Translations under genes and position numbers: made by a program
DNA from: Bowmanella sp. JS7-9
GTDB lineage: Bacteria > Pseudomonadota > Gammaproteobacteria > Enterobacterales > Alteromonadaceae
Reading direction: 5' to 3'
Assembly: GCF_004329715.1 (NCBI RefSeq)
Contig: NZ_JXSY01000013.1
Location: 1-64,000 of the forward strand
DNA length: 64,000 bases
Notes under the pieces: model-generated
The model's input: only the letters and a program-made list of their open reading frames with translations
Told to the model about the DNA's origin: nothing
Database searches by the model: none
Shown: one piece after another, positions 1 through 10,096 of the stretch
How the letters are laid out: each line of letters opens with the position of its first letter
How positions within the stretch are numbered: the first letter of the stretch is position 1

Positions 1-20
1 CCTTCGGGTGCTTTTTTTTC
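1..20 (+). terminator. 3' half of a terminator from a gene left of the window
   Basis: The window opens with a GC-rich half-stem (CCTTCGGGTGC) followed by eight T residues, as in the descending arm and U-tract of a Rho-independent terminator on the plus strand. The other arm lies outside the window, so pairing cannot be checked. Confidence 0.45.
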
Positions 21-22
21 GC

Positions 23-1327
23 CTAGTGAAAACGCAGCACGAATAACGCGCCGCCAAGCGGTGATTGAGAAATCGTGATACTGCCGCCTTGCAATTCTAC
101 ATAGCGTTTTACAATGGATAACCCCAATCCAATGCCACCGGACGCGCGGTCACGACTTTTATCTAAGCGCACAAATGGCTCAAAGATCGCTTCCCGTTCC
201 GCCTCCGGAATACCAATGCCATCATCGTGGACCTGAATTTCTACCCCTCGTTCAAACGGTAGCAGACGAATCTGCACCTCAGAACAGGCATAACGCACTG
301 CGTTTCGGATCAGATTATCCAAAATCCGTAACATCGCCGACTTATCGGTATTAACTGTCGGGCAATCCGCCTCACAACGTAATTGATACCTTAACGCTGG
401 GTGTGTCTCACGGTAGCGGGTCAATACCATCTCCGCTAACACGGCAAAATCATTCTGTTCACGATGTAACACCGGGGTTTCGCGATCGAATCTGGCATAC
501 ACCAGTAATTCTTCCACCAGCGCGTTGAGTTCCTCGATACTTTCATCGATGCGCTGTAAATATCGCGTTCTATCCGATTCGTTTTCTGCATCTTTAAGCA
601 TTTCATGAGCAAAACGAATGCGTGCAATCGGCGTTTTTAACTCATGGGATACCGCATGGGATAAGGTTTTATGTGAGGTAATCAGCGCCTGAATACGCGC
701 GGCCATGGCATTAAAGCGCTGTGCCAGGGGTTGCAGTGTACTGGTCAGGCGTCGCGGCGCTCTGGCATCCAGATTACCTTGTCCAAACTGTTCTGCCGCA
801 CGGTTGATCGTAATAATGCCGTGAGAAATGGGCCACGCCCACACAAACACCACCAACGCCAGACCGCCCAACACAAACAGCGACATCAGCGCTTCCACCC
901 CGCTGCCCACATCATTAAAAATGGGCCCGAATACAATGAAATCGTCAGCATCCATTCGCTGCTGCAAATACCAGCTGGCACCATCGGTATCGCTAAATAC
1001 ACTGACGATCCCTCCTTCTTGCAGGTACTGTGTCTGCTCCACACTTAATTGCGCATCCTGCAGCAAGGCTGGCAATTGCGCTGCACTGGCCACATGAATG
1101 CCGTAGCCAAAGGAGCTGCTGAACGCATCTAAATAAATCTGTTGCTGCTCGGCCGGATAACGCGCGAGCTCGCGGTTAACCAGAAAAAACGTGCCGCGGT
1201 GCAGATCAACGTCACTGGTGTGTGCGGTTTGTTGGCTATAAACGTCATACAGTTTATCGATTGACCAACCCAGCGCGATGAAGGTTAACAGGGCAAACAG
1301 GTAAAAGCGGACAAACAAGGATTTCAT
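23..1327 (-). CDS. rstB: RstB-like sensor histidine kinase
   Basis: Inner-membrane sensor kinase (434 aa) expected to phosphorylate the adjacent RstA-like regulator. An N-terminal membrane segment (about residues 5-25) is followed by a periplasmic loop, a second membrane segment (about 145-170) and a HAMP linker. The H-box reads HELKTP, and the ATPase domain has the N-box (DNLIRNAVRYA), G1 (DDGIGIP), F (FEPFVRLD) and G2 (GGIGLGLSI) motifs. Overall pattern and length resemble E. coli RstB, including the conserved EPFVRLDxSRDR stretch. The start lies 7 bp after the rstA stop, consistent with co-transcription. Orthology is inferred from memory of the family; the signal sensed cannot be deduced. 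Confidence 0.88.
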   Translation of the reverse strand: MKSLFVRFYLFALLTFIALGWSIDKLYDVYSQQTAHTSDVDLHRGTFFLVNRELARYPAEQQQIYLDAFSSSFGYGIHVASAAQLPALLQDAQLSVEQTQYLQEGGIVSVFSDTDGASWYLQQRMDADDFIVFGPIFNDVGSGVEALMSLFVLGGLALVVFVWAWPISHGIITINRAAEQFGQGNLDARAPRRLTSTLQPLAQRFNAMAARIQALITSHKTLSHAVSHELKTPIARIRFAHEMLKDAENESDRTRYLQRIDESIEELNALVEELLVYARFDRETPVLHREQNDFAVLAEMVLTRYRETHPALRYQLRCEADCPTVNTDKSAMLRILDNLIRNAVRYACSEVQIRLLPFERGVEIQVHDDGIGIPEAEREAIFEPFVRLDKSRDRASGGIGLGLSIVKRYVELQGGSITISQSPLGGALFVLRFH

Positions 1328-1334
1328 TCAGGTG

Positions 1335-2063
1335 TTATTCCCAGGCATCTGCCACAAACAAATAGCCCTTTTTCCACACGGTTTTAATTTTCTGCGGATG
1401 ATTACCATCGTCACCGAGCTTTTTGCGCAGACGCGACACCAGTGTATCCACCGTTCTGTCCAGACCGTCATAAGCGAACCCACGCAGGGCATTGGTCAGT
1501 TCATCACGACTGACAATTTGCCCGGCTTTTTCTGCCAGTAAAGTTAACAGGGCTAATTCACTGGTGGTCAGTTCCAGTGGTTGTCCGGCCAACTCTACTA
1601 ACTGTCGGCTGTTATTGATCGCCAGTTGGCCAAATTGGATTATCTCCTGCGTGTTCTTGCTGTGCGCACCTGCATCATTGGCACTGAAACGGCGTAATAT
1701 GGCTTTAACCCGAGCCAACAGGAGTCTGGGTTGCACCGGTTTGCAGATATAATCATCGGCTCCCACTTCCAGCCCGACAATCTGATCAACGTCATCGGTC
1801 AATGCGGTTAACATCAGTACGGGTATTTGGCTGTGATTGCGCAGTTCGCGACAAATATCCAGGCCGTTCTTGCCGGGTAACATCAGATCCAGCACCACAA
1901 TATCCGGCTTAGCAGCAAGAATTTTCTGTGCAGCCTGCTCGCCATGATGCTCGACCGTGACGTGAAAACCGTGCATCTCAAAATATTCTTTCACCAGAGA
2001 TGCCAGCCCCTGATCATCTTCCACTAAAAAGAGCTTTGCGCCGTCGATATTGTCCACTGACAT
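1335..2063 (-). CDS. rstA: RstA-like OmpR-family response regulator
   Basis: Two-component response regulator (242 aa from the chosen start). The receiver domain has the acidic pocket (VEDD), the phosphoacceptor Asp in VVLDLMLPG, and the conserved Thr/Lys positions (LTAL, CKP). The C-terminal winged-helix domain ends KGYLFVADAWE, very like E. coli RstA (KGYLFAPHAWE). It also shares LRGxxYDGLDRxVD. Two consecutive ATG codons (2066 and 2063) follow an AAAGGA ribosome site. The second is preferred for spacing. The terminator-like hairpin at 2081-2099 sits just upstream, so expression may depend partly on read-through from the barrel gene. Confidence 0.88.
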   Translation of the reverse strand: MSVDNIDGAKLFLVEDDQGLASLVKEYFEMHGFHVTVEHHGEQAAQKILAAKPDIVVLDLMLPGKNGLDICRELRNHSQIPVLMLTALTDDVDQIVGLEVGADDYICKPVQPRLLLARVKAILRRFSANDAGAHSKNTQEIIQFGQLAINNSRQLVELAGQPLELTTSELALLTLLAEKAGQIVSRDELTNALRGFAYDGLDRTVDTLVSRLRKKLGDDGNHPQKIKTVWKKGYLFVADAWE

Positions 2064-2080
2064 CATTATTCCTTTAAAAA

Positions 2081-2099
2081 GCCGGCACACTGTGCCGGC
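2081..2099 (-). terminator. Hairpin between barrel gene and rstA
   Basis: Perfect GC-rich palindrome (GCCGGCAC, loop of three, GTGCCGGC). Read on the minus strand it is followed by TTTTT. It lies between the barrel gene stop (2115) and the rstA ribosome site (about 2070), so it is probably an intrinsic terminator or attenuator limiting read-through into rstAB. Confidence 0.75.
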
Positions 2100-2114
2100 G
2101 AATTTGCTTAGAGA

Positions 2115-2816
2115 TTAAAAACGGTATTGCAAATACACATTGGCGCTACGTTTAAATTGCGCATCGGCTTTATAGCCGTTAGCCACTGCATCAAAATCGG
2201 TATACGTCAGGCCAATACCCACATCTATATGCCGCGCCACGTTGTAATTCAGCCCCAAAGACGCTTCATAGGCATGATTCTGGTTAAAATCATGCAGATC
2301 CCGGTAGGTATAATCGGCACTTAGCGTCCACTTATCCATCAGATTCTGCGCAACGCCCAATGTGTAGCGCATCTCCTTTTTGTTTTGCAGTACTTCTTCA
2401 TTCCAGAAGGTGTAATCCACGCCAAAGTTAACTGCTGTGTCACGGTTTAACACGTATTTACCGTACACACCGGCACCGTAGCCCAGCGCATCGCCGTTTT
2501 GTCGCGACTCATAATAACCCCGTAAACCGGCATTCACGGCTAATTCCAGTCCCATACCATTGTCACTGCGCGGTAAAAAACGATAACTCATGCCACCCAG
2601 ACCAATACTGAAATCATCGGTCAAGCCATAGCCCAGACCCAGATCCAGTTCCCAGTCGTGCTTACCATCGGTATTGCCATAACTCGCACCCGCGACCAGA
2701 TTCAGTTCACCATCTTTTAGTGTTAACGGGCGCAAAATGGGATTGGCCGGACTCAGTTCATTGGCAACCGTGGTCGCAGATAACAATAACAGACTTAATG
2801 CAGCAAATTTTTTCAT
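2115..2816 (-). CDS. Outer-membrane beta-barrel protein
   Basis: Predicted 233-aa exported protein. The start at 2816 gives a classic signal peptide (MKKFAALSLLLLSATTVA, cleavage before NE) and is preceded by GGAGAAAA; an upstream in-frame start would add a non-signal extension. The mature part alternates polar and aromatic/hydrophobic residues every second position. It is rich in Gly and Tyr and ends LQYRF, the terminal-Phe signature of outer-membrane barrels. About ten strands can be imagined. No named family was recognised. It lies between MipA/DUF3019 and rstAB, so it may be a target or partner of that regulatory system. Confidence 0.75.
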   Translation of the reverse strand: MKKFAALSLLLLSATTVANELSPANPILRPLTLKDGELNLVAGASYGNTDGKHDWELDLGLGYGLTDDFSIGLGGMSYRFLPRSDNGMGLELAVNAGLRGYYESRQNGDALGYGAGVYGKYVLNRDTAVNFGVDYTFWNEEVLQNKKEMRYTLGVAQNLMDKWTLSADYTYRDLHDFNQNHAYEASLGLNYNVARHIDVGIGLTYTDFDAVANGYKADAQFKRSANVYLQYRF

Positions 2817-2944
2817 CAGAGTTTTCTCCATAGGTGTGTTCGACGGAGAAATACTAAAAACATTTGGCATTTCAATCTGTGCGCTTTGTGTAGCGTTGTG
2901 TCCGCGGATTGTGAAAAACTGTCAACCTAACTGGGTGGTTTATG

Positions 2945-2971
2945 TCAAAACATGTCTAGCGACATACTTTG
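2945..2971. promoter_or_regulatory. Possible operator upstream of the barrel gene
   Basis: ATGTC-TAGC-GACAT (2952-2965) is a perfect inverted repeat, with a further TATGTC half-site at 2941-2946. It lies in the 155-bp gap ahead of the barrel gene and could bind a dimeric regulator such as the adjacent RstA homologue. No defined consensus was matched, so this is a suggestion only. Confidence 0.3.
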
Positions 2972-3376
2972 TTAAAATACCCGCCAAAAACCGCTGCGCC
3001 GCCGGGCACGGATACGTTGTTCTAACTCACCGATTACCCGCACCTCTACTCTGCTGACCACTTCATTGGTCGAGGCAGTCATGATGAACTCGACCTGCCC
3101 TGCGCTTCTGAATGTCATTGAGTACACACCAGTCCAACTATCTTGCCAGCACTTAAGTGGCTCTGGCTGATCCGCAATCCAAATACAATAATTACCGGCT
3201 ACTGGCGTTTCCCACAGCAAGGATAAGTTCATTTCACATACTTGCTGCTCATCACCGATAACACACACACCGGGGCTGGCCAACAGGCTGGTTACCGCAC
3301 TTCTCTCTGGTGCGGTTTGTGCCAGTGCATGTGATGCACTGAGCAATGTGATTAGCAGGGAAATCCGTTTCAGCAT
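2972..3376 (-). CDS. DUF3019 family exported protein
   Basis: 134-aa small secreted protein with signal peptide (MLKRISLLITLLSASHALA, cleavage before QT) when started at 3376. Upstream extension would precede the signal sequence and is rejected. The mature part contains four Cys (CVIGDEQQVC..., NYCIW, LKCW) and the WET/YCIWI/LKCW pattern I associate with DUF3019. DUF3019 genes are commonly found beside MipA/OmpV and RstAB-like genes in Alteromonas/Shewanella relatives, matching this context. The C terminus is unusually Arg-rich (RIRARRRSGFWR). Function unknown; periplasmic location inferred. Confidence 0.7.
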   Translation of the reverse strand: MLKRISLLITLLSASHALAQTAPERSAVTSLLASPGVCVIGDEQQVCEMNLSLLWETPVAGNYCIWIADQPEPLKCWQDSWTGVYSMTFRSAGQVEFIMTASTNEVVSRVEVRVIGELEQRIRARRRSGFWRVF

Positions 3377-3383
3377 GGGCAGC

Positions 3384-4193
3384 TCAGAATGACCAGACCG
3401 CACCGATGCCAATGTTAAACGCATCTTTATGAGGGTTAACTATGGGGCTGTCCGCAATAGCGGCATTGATTAAATTGTATGAGGCAAACCCCACCAGTGA
3501 CCAGTTATCCCCCATCGGCCGCTCGGCGTATAAACGCACCGAGCCAATCATGCCACTGTCAGCCTGATAGGCTGGGCGCTGCTCTGTTACCTCATTGGCC
3601 CGCACACCAAAATAATAATCCGTGGCTTTGGACGAAATATACGTCAGGCCAACAGACGGCAGATAAAACACTTTACGGGTGAAAATGGGCCGCGCGATTT
3701 CCAGTGTGGCAACCGTGCCGTTATGGCGATCCAGCATGTCATGCAACAACCTGACCCGCACTTCATAGCTGTCAAACTCACGCAGATACTCAATGCCGCC
3801 CTCCAGCGACGCCAGGCGATCATCGATACCGTATAACTTGTCACCGGGACGGGATTCATTGTCAGTAACAGAGACAAAATAAGACTCAGCCACCAGACTT
3901 AGTTGGGATCGTTCCGAGGTTTGTAGCTTGTAACCCAACGTCAGCGGGTGACGGGTATGGGGGCTCAGTTCCAGATAAAAGTCATCATAATAGACACCGC
4001 CAATCAGCAGTACAGCAAGGTTAACCTCGCCTTTTTCATCATAACTATCATCGATAAATCCGCGTACATAATGGGCAGAGATGCCGAGATCCGCTTCCCA
4101 GCGCCAGCCTTCGGTTTCCTCTTGCTGCGCCTGAGCCCGCGAACACAGACTCAACAACACTAAGCTGGAAATAACTAAAATTACACTGCGCAC
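3384..4193 (-). CDS. MipA/OmpV family outer-membrane protein
   Basis: 269-aa protein with signal peptide (cleavage after SRAQA) and a beta-barrel body with many alternating aromatic/hydrophobic strands. It ends IGIGAVWSF, a terminal-Phe barrel signature. Family features include a GGVYYDDFYLELSP strand and the late PMGDNWSLVGFASYNLIN strand near AIADSPIV, typical of MipA/OmpV scaffolding or porin-like proteins. The DUF3019 gene starts 7 bp downstream, suggesting one operon. MipA links murein hydrolase and synthase in E. coli, but many family members are only known as outer-membrane proteins, so no precise role is assigned. Confidence 0.82.
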   Translation of the reverse strand: MRSVILVISSLVLLSLCSRAQAQQEETEGWRWEADLGISAHYVRGFIDDSYDEKGEVNLAVLLIGGVYYDDFYLELSPHTRHPLTLGYKLQTSERSQLSLVAESYFVSVTDNESRPGDKLYGIDDRLASLEGGIEYLREFDSYEVRVRLLHDMLDRHNGTVATLEIARPIFTRKVFYLPSVGLTYISSKATDYYFGVRANEVTEQRPAYQADSGMIGSVRLYAERPMGDNWSLVGFASYNLINAAIADSPIVNPHKDAFNIGIGAVWSF

Positions 4194-4332
4194 CGGCCTG
4201 CCCCTGCTCTTTCATGCCTTATCATCTGCCTGATTTTGTTAGCTTTTTAGACAGACTGGCGATTAACCTCATTGTGCCGCCAGTGTAAGGTAATCACTAC
4301 CGAAAAGTTGTGAAAATTTGTAAACGGCGCTC

Positions 4333-5556
4333 TCAGTGGTCCTGCTCGCGAAGACACACCGGCTCGTCATTGGGGATGAGATAACACAGTGTGCCATTGA
4401 TTTGCTGTGGCATGCTGCCATCCAGCGGGGATGGGATGTGTTGCATATCAACATCCCGATTACTTCTCAGAAACTGTTTCAGCAATAACGACTTAAGCTT
4501 CACCCGTAGCAAATCGGGCTTGAAATCAACAAAATGCGGGGGCACTTCTGTTGCCAAAATATCAGAAAAAAGATTAACAAAATCATATTCATACCATGGT
4601 TTATTGGTTTTGAATTTTGCTCTTTCTCCGTCTCGGTCTAAAAATAAACGAACATAATCATTGGTTGCCCGGTTTGGTTTGTACACAAGTCTGTAAACCC
4701 ACTTAGGGTATCCCGCAAATGCGTGCTCAATTGGCTCTCCCTGTCCAGCGATTAGATTCAAAAACTCGTGATGATAATTATTGTTTCTGACCAGTTCCCT
4801 TTCATGCATCCTCAACCAACCATATTCAGAAAAAGCACATTCGTAAGGTTGTTCAAATCCACTTTGTAGCACGTCAGCTTGCAGATAGTCGTTGGCAGAT
4901 GCGACATACAATGTTTGGATGAGGCGTTCAGAAAGCATTAAGCCATAAATCAATGGCATCCATTCATCACTCTGACAGGTAAGACTGTTAACAAGCCGAG
5001 TCACGCCTTGCATGTGCGCGTTGAAACTTGCGTAATCATTTTTTAACAAATCAATGATAAGCAGGTTTGCATAAGCGCGGGGCAACGCTGACAGGCCCAG
5101 TTGTATATCGCGCCAGTCAGGTTTGCCTAGATGAAAAAATCCATCAGCCTTGTCAAGCTGGTACAATTGGTTCAACTGTTGCTCGTTGCGCTGCAACAAT
5201 TGCTCAATATTTTCTAGTTCCCGCTCCACATTTTTAAAACAATCAATGTCTGCGACTTCACAAATATTCGCCAGTTCATCGAAAACACGGTTATATCCGG
5301 GCTCCCGCTCGCCAGATTCCAGCAAGTGTTGATACACACCTTTGCCCTCAACAAGTATGTCTTGAGCACTTGTGGACAACCCAAGCAACATAAAATAACC
5401 ATCGGTACCACGACTTCTGGGTTGGTTATATTGTTCTACCAACTCTGCAACCTCGGGCAACAATTCATCATCGCTGAACAGACGCCAGCAAAACAGTGCC
5501 AACAGCGTGAGCACAATGGGAATAATCAAGTAAGAAATCCGTGTCTTTGTGTGCAT
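4333..5556 (-). CDS. Membrane-anchored protein of unknown function (paralogue 1)
   Basis: 407 aa, last gene of a six-gene operon. The start at 5556 is chosen because AAGGA lies 5-6 bases upstream. One N-terminal membrane anchor (about residues 5-27, YLIIPIVLTLLALFCW) is followed by a largely soluble, helical, presumably periplasmic domain. It shares blocks with the gene just upstream: an SDDxLxPEVA...QYNQP stretch after the anchor, a GTDGFYML-like motif, and a near-identical C-terminal IPSPLDGSMPQ...LCYLIPNDEPVCL. Two tandem copies imply duplication. No known domain was recognised; the conserved C-terminal Cys pair (LCYLIPNDEPVC) could form a disulfide. Confidence 0.75.
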   Translation of the reverse strand: MHTKTRISYLIIPIVLTLLALFCWRLFSDDELLPEVAELVEQYNQPRSRGTDGYFMLLGLSTSAQDILVEGKGVYQHLLESGEREPGYNRVFDELANICEVADIDCFKNVERELENIEQLLQRNEQQLNQLYQLDKADGFFHLGKPDWRDIQLGLSALPRAYANLLIIDLLKNDYASFNAHMQGVTRLVNSLTCQSDEWMPLIYGLMLSERLIQTLYVASANDYLQADVLQSGFEQPYECAFSEYGWLRMHERELVRNNNYHHEFLNLIAGQGEPIEHAFAGYPKWVYRLVYKPNRATNDYVRLFLDRDGERAKFKTNKPWYEYDFVNLFSDILATEVPPHFVDFKPDLLRVKLKSLLLKQFLRSNRDVDMQHIPSPLDGSMPQQINGTLCYLIPNDEPVCLREQDH

Positions 5557-5613
5557 TATCATCCTTAATGAGTTCAGCCCAGCCGGTTGCAAGCTTGAGC
5601 TTTTTGAAAATTG

Positions 5614-6857
5614 CTAAACGTTGTGCTCAGGCTTTGCAAGACACACCGGCTCGTCATTGGGGATGAGATAACACAGTGCGCCATTGATTTCCTGAGGCAT
5701 GCTGCCATCCAGCGGGGATGGGATTTGCCAGTTATCTACGCCCTCGGTTTTCAACAGGGTTTGTTTAAATAACAAATACATCATGTGGTTGTTCCCAAGG
5801 TCATATTCGATTTCGATAATTCGCGGAAATGCAGTTACCAGCAGAATATCTCCCACAATATTTAATGGGTCGGCTTTGTACCATCGCCAATTTTTTAATT
5901 GTTCTCTCCGTGACTGTTGCTCCGTCTCGTCCGCAAACCAAAAGCGATAGGCTTTATTTTTGGTGCGGTTAACTTTGAACAGGATGGTATGCGACCATGA
6001 TGGAAACCCTTGCAGACCCGAACCGACCATTGCTTCATTTTGAGAAGTTGTACGCTTAACCCAATCCATCATATTCAGGGTAATAACAAATTCACGCTCA
6101 ACTATGCGCAGCCTGCCTGACGGTGCTAATGCGCAATCGACTTGCCAATTCTCGTCATTCAAAAATGAGGGATCGGGTGCCATGCCATGCTGGACGGCAC
6201 GCTGTGCTGTTTGAATCAGGCGCATACGCAGGACAATCCCCATAATCAGTGAGATTGGTGTATCACTTTCACAGACTAACTTGCCGGCTAATTGTGCGGC
6301 CAGTGAAAAGTGATATTTAAACGCCTGGAAATTGTGCTCCGCAATATTGAACAATAACAAGTTACTGAAAGCCTTGTGTAACTCGGTAAAGGGCTGGATG
6401 TCTTCCTCAAAACTGGGGATGCCCGGATGAAAAAATCCTTCTGCGTTACTCAGTTGGATCAATTGCTCAATGTGCTGCTGACTGCTCGCCACTATCGCCC
6501 GTATTTCGTTTAGGTTAGTGCGAATATCCTGTAAACACGCCGCGTTGGATTCCTCGCAAATCGTGTTTAACCCTGCGCCGGTTAAATCTTCCAGTCGGGG
6601 CTTATTCGCTAATGTCTGTCGCTGCTGATACACCCGTTTGCCGGCCGCAAGCAAATCCTGCTCGTCCGTGGTCAAACCAAATAGCATATAAAACCCATCG
6701 GTACCGCTGCTTCCGGGCTGGTTATACTGGGCTTGTAATGCTGCCACTTCAGGCATCAGCGGATCATCGCTCAACAACCGCCACCACAATGCGCCAAACA
6801 GGCAAATAACGCCGCCAATAACTACCCAACGGAAAGTATTACGAGAAACCGGTAATG

Positions 6858-6861
<4 letters not shown>
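5614..6861 (-). CDS. Membrane-anchored protein of unknown function (paralogue 2)
   Basis: 415 aa. A GTG start at 6861 is chosen because it forms GTGA with the stop of the upstream 279-aa gene (four-base overlap) and gives a length matching its paralogue; a longer frame would extend 90 bases into that gene. One N-terminal membrane segment (WVVIGGVICLFGALWW) is followed by a soluble helical domain. It shares SDDPLMPEVA, YNQPGSSGTDGFYML and the C-terminal SPLDGSMPQ...CYLIPNDEPVCL blocks with the downstream gene. Function unknown. The translational coupling argues it works with the ketoacyl synthase/oxidase genes upstream. Confidence 0.75.
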
Positions 6862-7689
<828 letters not shown>

Positions 7690-7697
<8 letters not shown>

Positions 7698-8364
7698 CGA
7701 TATGCTCCAGTTGTAAGCAATACAAACGAGCGACGACTTGTGCGGTCATGGTGATATCCTCAGCTGCCTCCTCACTCACACATACCCTGTCTAACATGCT
7801 AAATAGCTTATCCATGTGTGCATCGTCATTGTCACCGTGGTACTGCATAAACGTGGTTGCATTCTCGATAGCCAACAACTCTGTAATACGTTGCGCCCAG
7901 CTTTCGGCCATTTTCTGGCCCAGCCCCTCAATGATCCACATGGCACCAATGAGTCCAATTGGATTTGGTTGTGATGCGCGATACATCATATATCCATGCA
8001 ACGCCTCGCTACCCAGATTACGGGATTTGCTCTGAATCGCGGCCAGTTCGCCGCCAACCGCCTGATAATCCCGTTCAAGGAATTCATAGTCTCGGTGTTC
8101 TTCTTTGGCGTGACCAATCACCATAGAGCGCACATCGGCATAATCACGATCAAAACTGGATGCGCCGCGGCTAATCCAGCGTGAACCTTCGATAACCTGC
8201 TGACGCAGGTTCAATAACAGCGCCCGATAGTCATTCACATCAAACTGGCCCATTTCGAGGCGGCGAATAATCGGCACGCGGTTGAGATCCCGCTCAAATG
8301 CGAACCAGATCTGCATCAAATTTTGCAAACACTGCTGTGCATGCGGGTTTAGGGACTGCGTCAT
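7690..8364 (-). CDS. Haem-oxygenase-like putative diiron oxidase
   Basis: 224 aa, all-helical, resembling the TenA/haem-oxygenase-like 'iron-containing redox enzyme' group that includes UndA and other diiron oxygenases. Candidate metal ligands are present with plausible spacing: H85/E88/E89/H90 in GHAKEEHRDY, E146 in WIIEGLGQ, and H176, D180/D181, H183 in YHGDNDDAHMDKL. Known relatives use O2 to desaturate, hydroxylate or decarboxylate fatty or amino acid substrates, so this enzyme may modify the product of the adjacent ketoacyl synthase. The start overlaps the synthase stop as ATGA. The substrate is unknown. Confidence 0.72.
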
Positions 8365-9473
8365 TCGTTCTCCACCACCGTCAGGTGCATATAAGCCACA
8401 TTAAAACGCCCGCTTTCGGGCACCATACAGATAATGCGATCGCCAACCTGATAGGACTGAGTGCGCATAAACTCGTCCAGCATAATCAGGATAGATGCGC
8501 AGCCCGTGTTGCCGCGTTCATACAAATTGGTGTACCACTTTGACTCCGGGATAGCGACGCCAGCCATGCTCATCAGTTGAAATATGCGGCTCTTGAAGTA
8601 GGCCGATGAGAAGTGACACAACACATGATCGATATCCCCGGGTGCGGTCATCCCGTCGCGGATGAGACGTAAAAAGCCATCTACGCCCATCTTGACGATA
8701 TTCTCTAATAGCCGCACATCCTGACGCAGTAACAGCGCGCCGGCTTTTTCCGCATCGGCATACTGCGGATAATCCTGCCAGGTGCGTGAGTCTGTGGCGT
8801 CGCGCCCCTGCCCGACACTCATACAGGTTGGGTAAGCATCGGCATGGGAATAACTTTTAATCCAGTCAATCCGAAAACAGCGACCGCGTGGTGCATTCTC
8901 CAGCAATATTGCACCGGCACCGTCGGATAACATCCAGCGCAGAAATTCGGCATTGAAGTCCACGCTTTCGTCACTCAGCACCTCATAACGCCCCGCTTTA
9001 AACAATCGCGACACCAACTCACTGCATACCACTAAGCCACGGCGATGCTCCCCACACTGAATTGCCATCCAGGCATACTTAACCGCCATCAGGCTGGACG
9101 AACAGATGCCATGGGCGCTGTTAATCTCGGCGTGTGGCAACGCCAATTCAGCCTGCACCAAACTGGCAAAGCCCGGCAACACCATATCCCCCTGACTGGT
9201 AGCACAACTGAGCAGTGGGATATCCGCGGGAGTAAAGGGGCTATGCTGCAAACAATCTCGCGCGGCTTCGGCGGCCATCGCCTGGTTGCTGATCAAGGTG
9301 TTGTGCGCAGCATCAATCGCATAATGGCGCTGTTTTATGCCGTTTGAACTGAGTATTTTGTTTTTAAGACGACTGGGCTTACCGTGCACCTTACCCAAAA
9401 TCGTTTCCATCTCGTCGTTGTCCACGGCTGGGCCAGGCAAAAAATGCCCGCTACTGGTGATATACACCGTCAT
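8361..9473 (-). CDS. 3-oxoacyl-ACP synthase III-like condensing enzyme
   Basis: 370 aa thiolase-fold enzyme. The start at 9473 is chosen because it overlaps the upstream stop as ATGA and begins MTVYITSSGHFLPG like FabH-type proteins. The catalytic triad is intact: Cys124 (HGICSSS), His287 (VLCHFSS) and Asn322 (GNTGCAS). The FabH HxAN motif is replaced by HFSS, and the active-site flanks differ from housekeeping FabH, so a specialised Claisen condensation or acyl-transfer role is more likely than fatty-acid initiation. Its neighbours (oxidase, membrane His-rich protein) support a secondary pathway making a modified acyl product. Confidence 0.8.
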   Translation of the reverse strand: MTVYITSSGHFLPGPAVDNDEMETILGKVHGKPSRLKNKILSSNGIKQRHYAIDAAHNTLISNQAMAAEAARDCLQHSPFTPADIPLLSCATSQGDMVLPGFASLVQAELALPHAEINSAHGICSSSLMAVKYAWMAIQCGEHRRGLVVCSELVSRLFKAGRYEVLSDESVDFNAEFLRWMLSDGAGAILLENAPRGRCFRIDWIKSYSHADAYPTCMSVGQGRDATDSRTWQDYPQYADAEKAGALLLRQDVRLLENIVKMGVDGFLRLIRDGMTAPGDIDHVLCHFSSAYFKSRIFQLMSMAGVAIPESKWYTNLYERGNTGCASILIMLDEFMRTQSYQVGDRIICMVPESGRFNVAYMHLTVVENE

Positions 9474-10033
9474 GCTGTGGCTCCTTGCCATTTGGCCCAC
9501 AGACACCGCAGTATTTCCTCGCAATAAGGGATCACACAGACGATAGCCATAAAGCCCAGATAGACAGGCAAATAACTGTCCCCGCCCCAGGGTTGTTCAA
9601 TCCTTTCAAAGGCAAAGGCGCCGGTAAAATCGAACTGGAATAATTTCAGCGCTACCGGCCAGTTAATAATAAAAATGATCGACAACATATACAGCGGCAA
9701 GGTGGCCAGATAACTATGAGCATGCATTTCCCAGATACTGATATGCCGTTTGGGCGCCGCATAATGCACATCATAATGAGCGACCGCTTCGTGCAATAAC
9801 CACACGGCAATACAAATCAGTAAGATGCCCTGATCGATACGAAAAACCAGACAAAGAATGATTGGAATGGCAATTTGAATGCCCATTACTGAATGCAAAA
9901 AGGATTCAAACAGGCCGGAATTGTGTTCGATGTGGGTCGCCCGGTGACACAGCCAGTCAATAAAGCCAGCAATGCCCCATAAAGGCAGAAACAAAAATAA
10001 CAGTAAATTGATCAGTAAATCGCTGGTATCCAC
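9470..10033 (-). CDS. Histidine-rich polytopic membrane protein
   Basis: 187 aa. A GTG start at 10033 is chosen: AAGGAG lies seven bases upstream, whereas a start 18 bases earlier would include that site in the coding region. About four or five membrane segments are visible. Between them are His clusters (HRATHIEH; HEAVAHYDVHYA; RHISIWEMHAHSY) whose spacing recalls the membrane di-iron fatty acid hydroxylase/desaturase superfamily, though the canonical HxxHH boxes are not exact. First gene of the six-gene operon. A lipid-modifying role is an inference; no precise family is claimed. Confidence 0.68.
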   Translation of the reverse strand: MDTSDLLINLLLFLFLPLWGIAGFIDWLCHRATHIEHNSGLFESFLHSVMGIQIAIPIILCLVFRIDQGILLICIAVWLLHEAVAHYDVHYAAPKRHISIWEMHAHSYLATLPLYMLSIIFIINWPVALKLFQFDFTGAFAFERIEQPWGGDSYLPVYLGFMAIVCVIPYCEEILRCLWAKWQGATA

Positions 10034-10065
10034 GGCGCAACTCCTTATCACTGCGACGCTAAAAG

Positions 10066-10088
10066 GTGCCGGAGAGTTCCTCCGGCAC
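10066..10088 (-). terminator. Terminator after class II DAHP synthase gene
   Basis: Nine-bp perfect stem (GTGCCGGAG / CTCCGGCAC) with a five-base loop. On the minus strand it is followed by CTTTTAG. It lies between the DAHP synthase stop and the start of the six-gene operon, separating the two transcription units at least partly. Confidence 0.7.
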
Positions 10089-10096
10089 TAGCTAAC

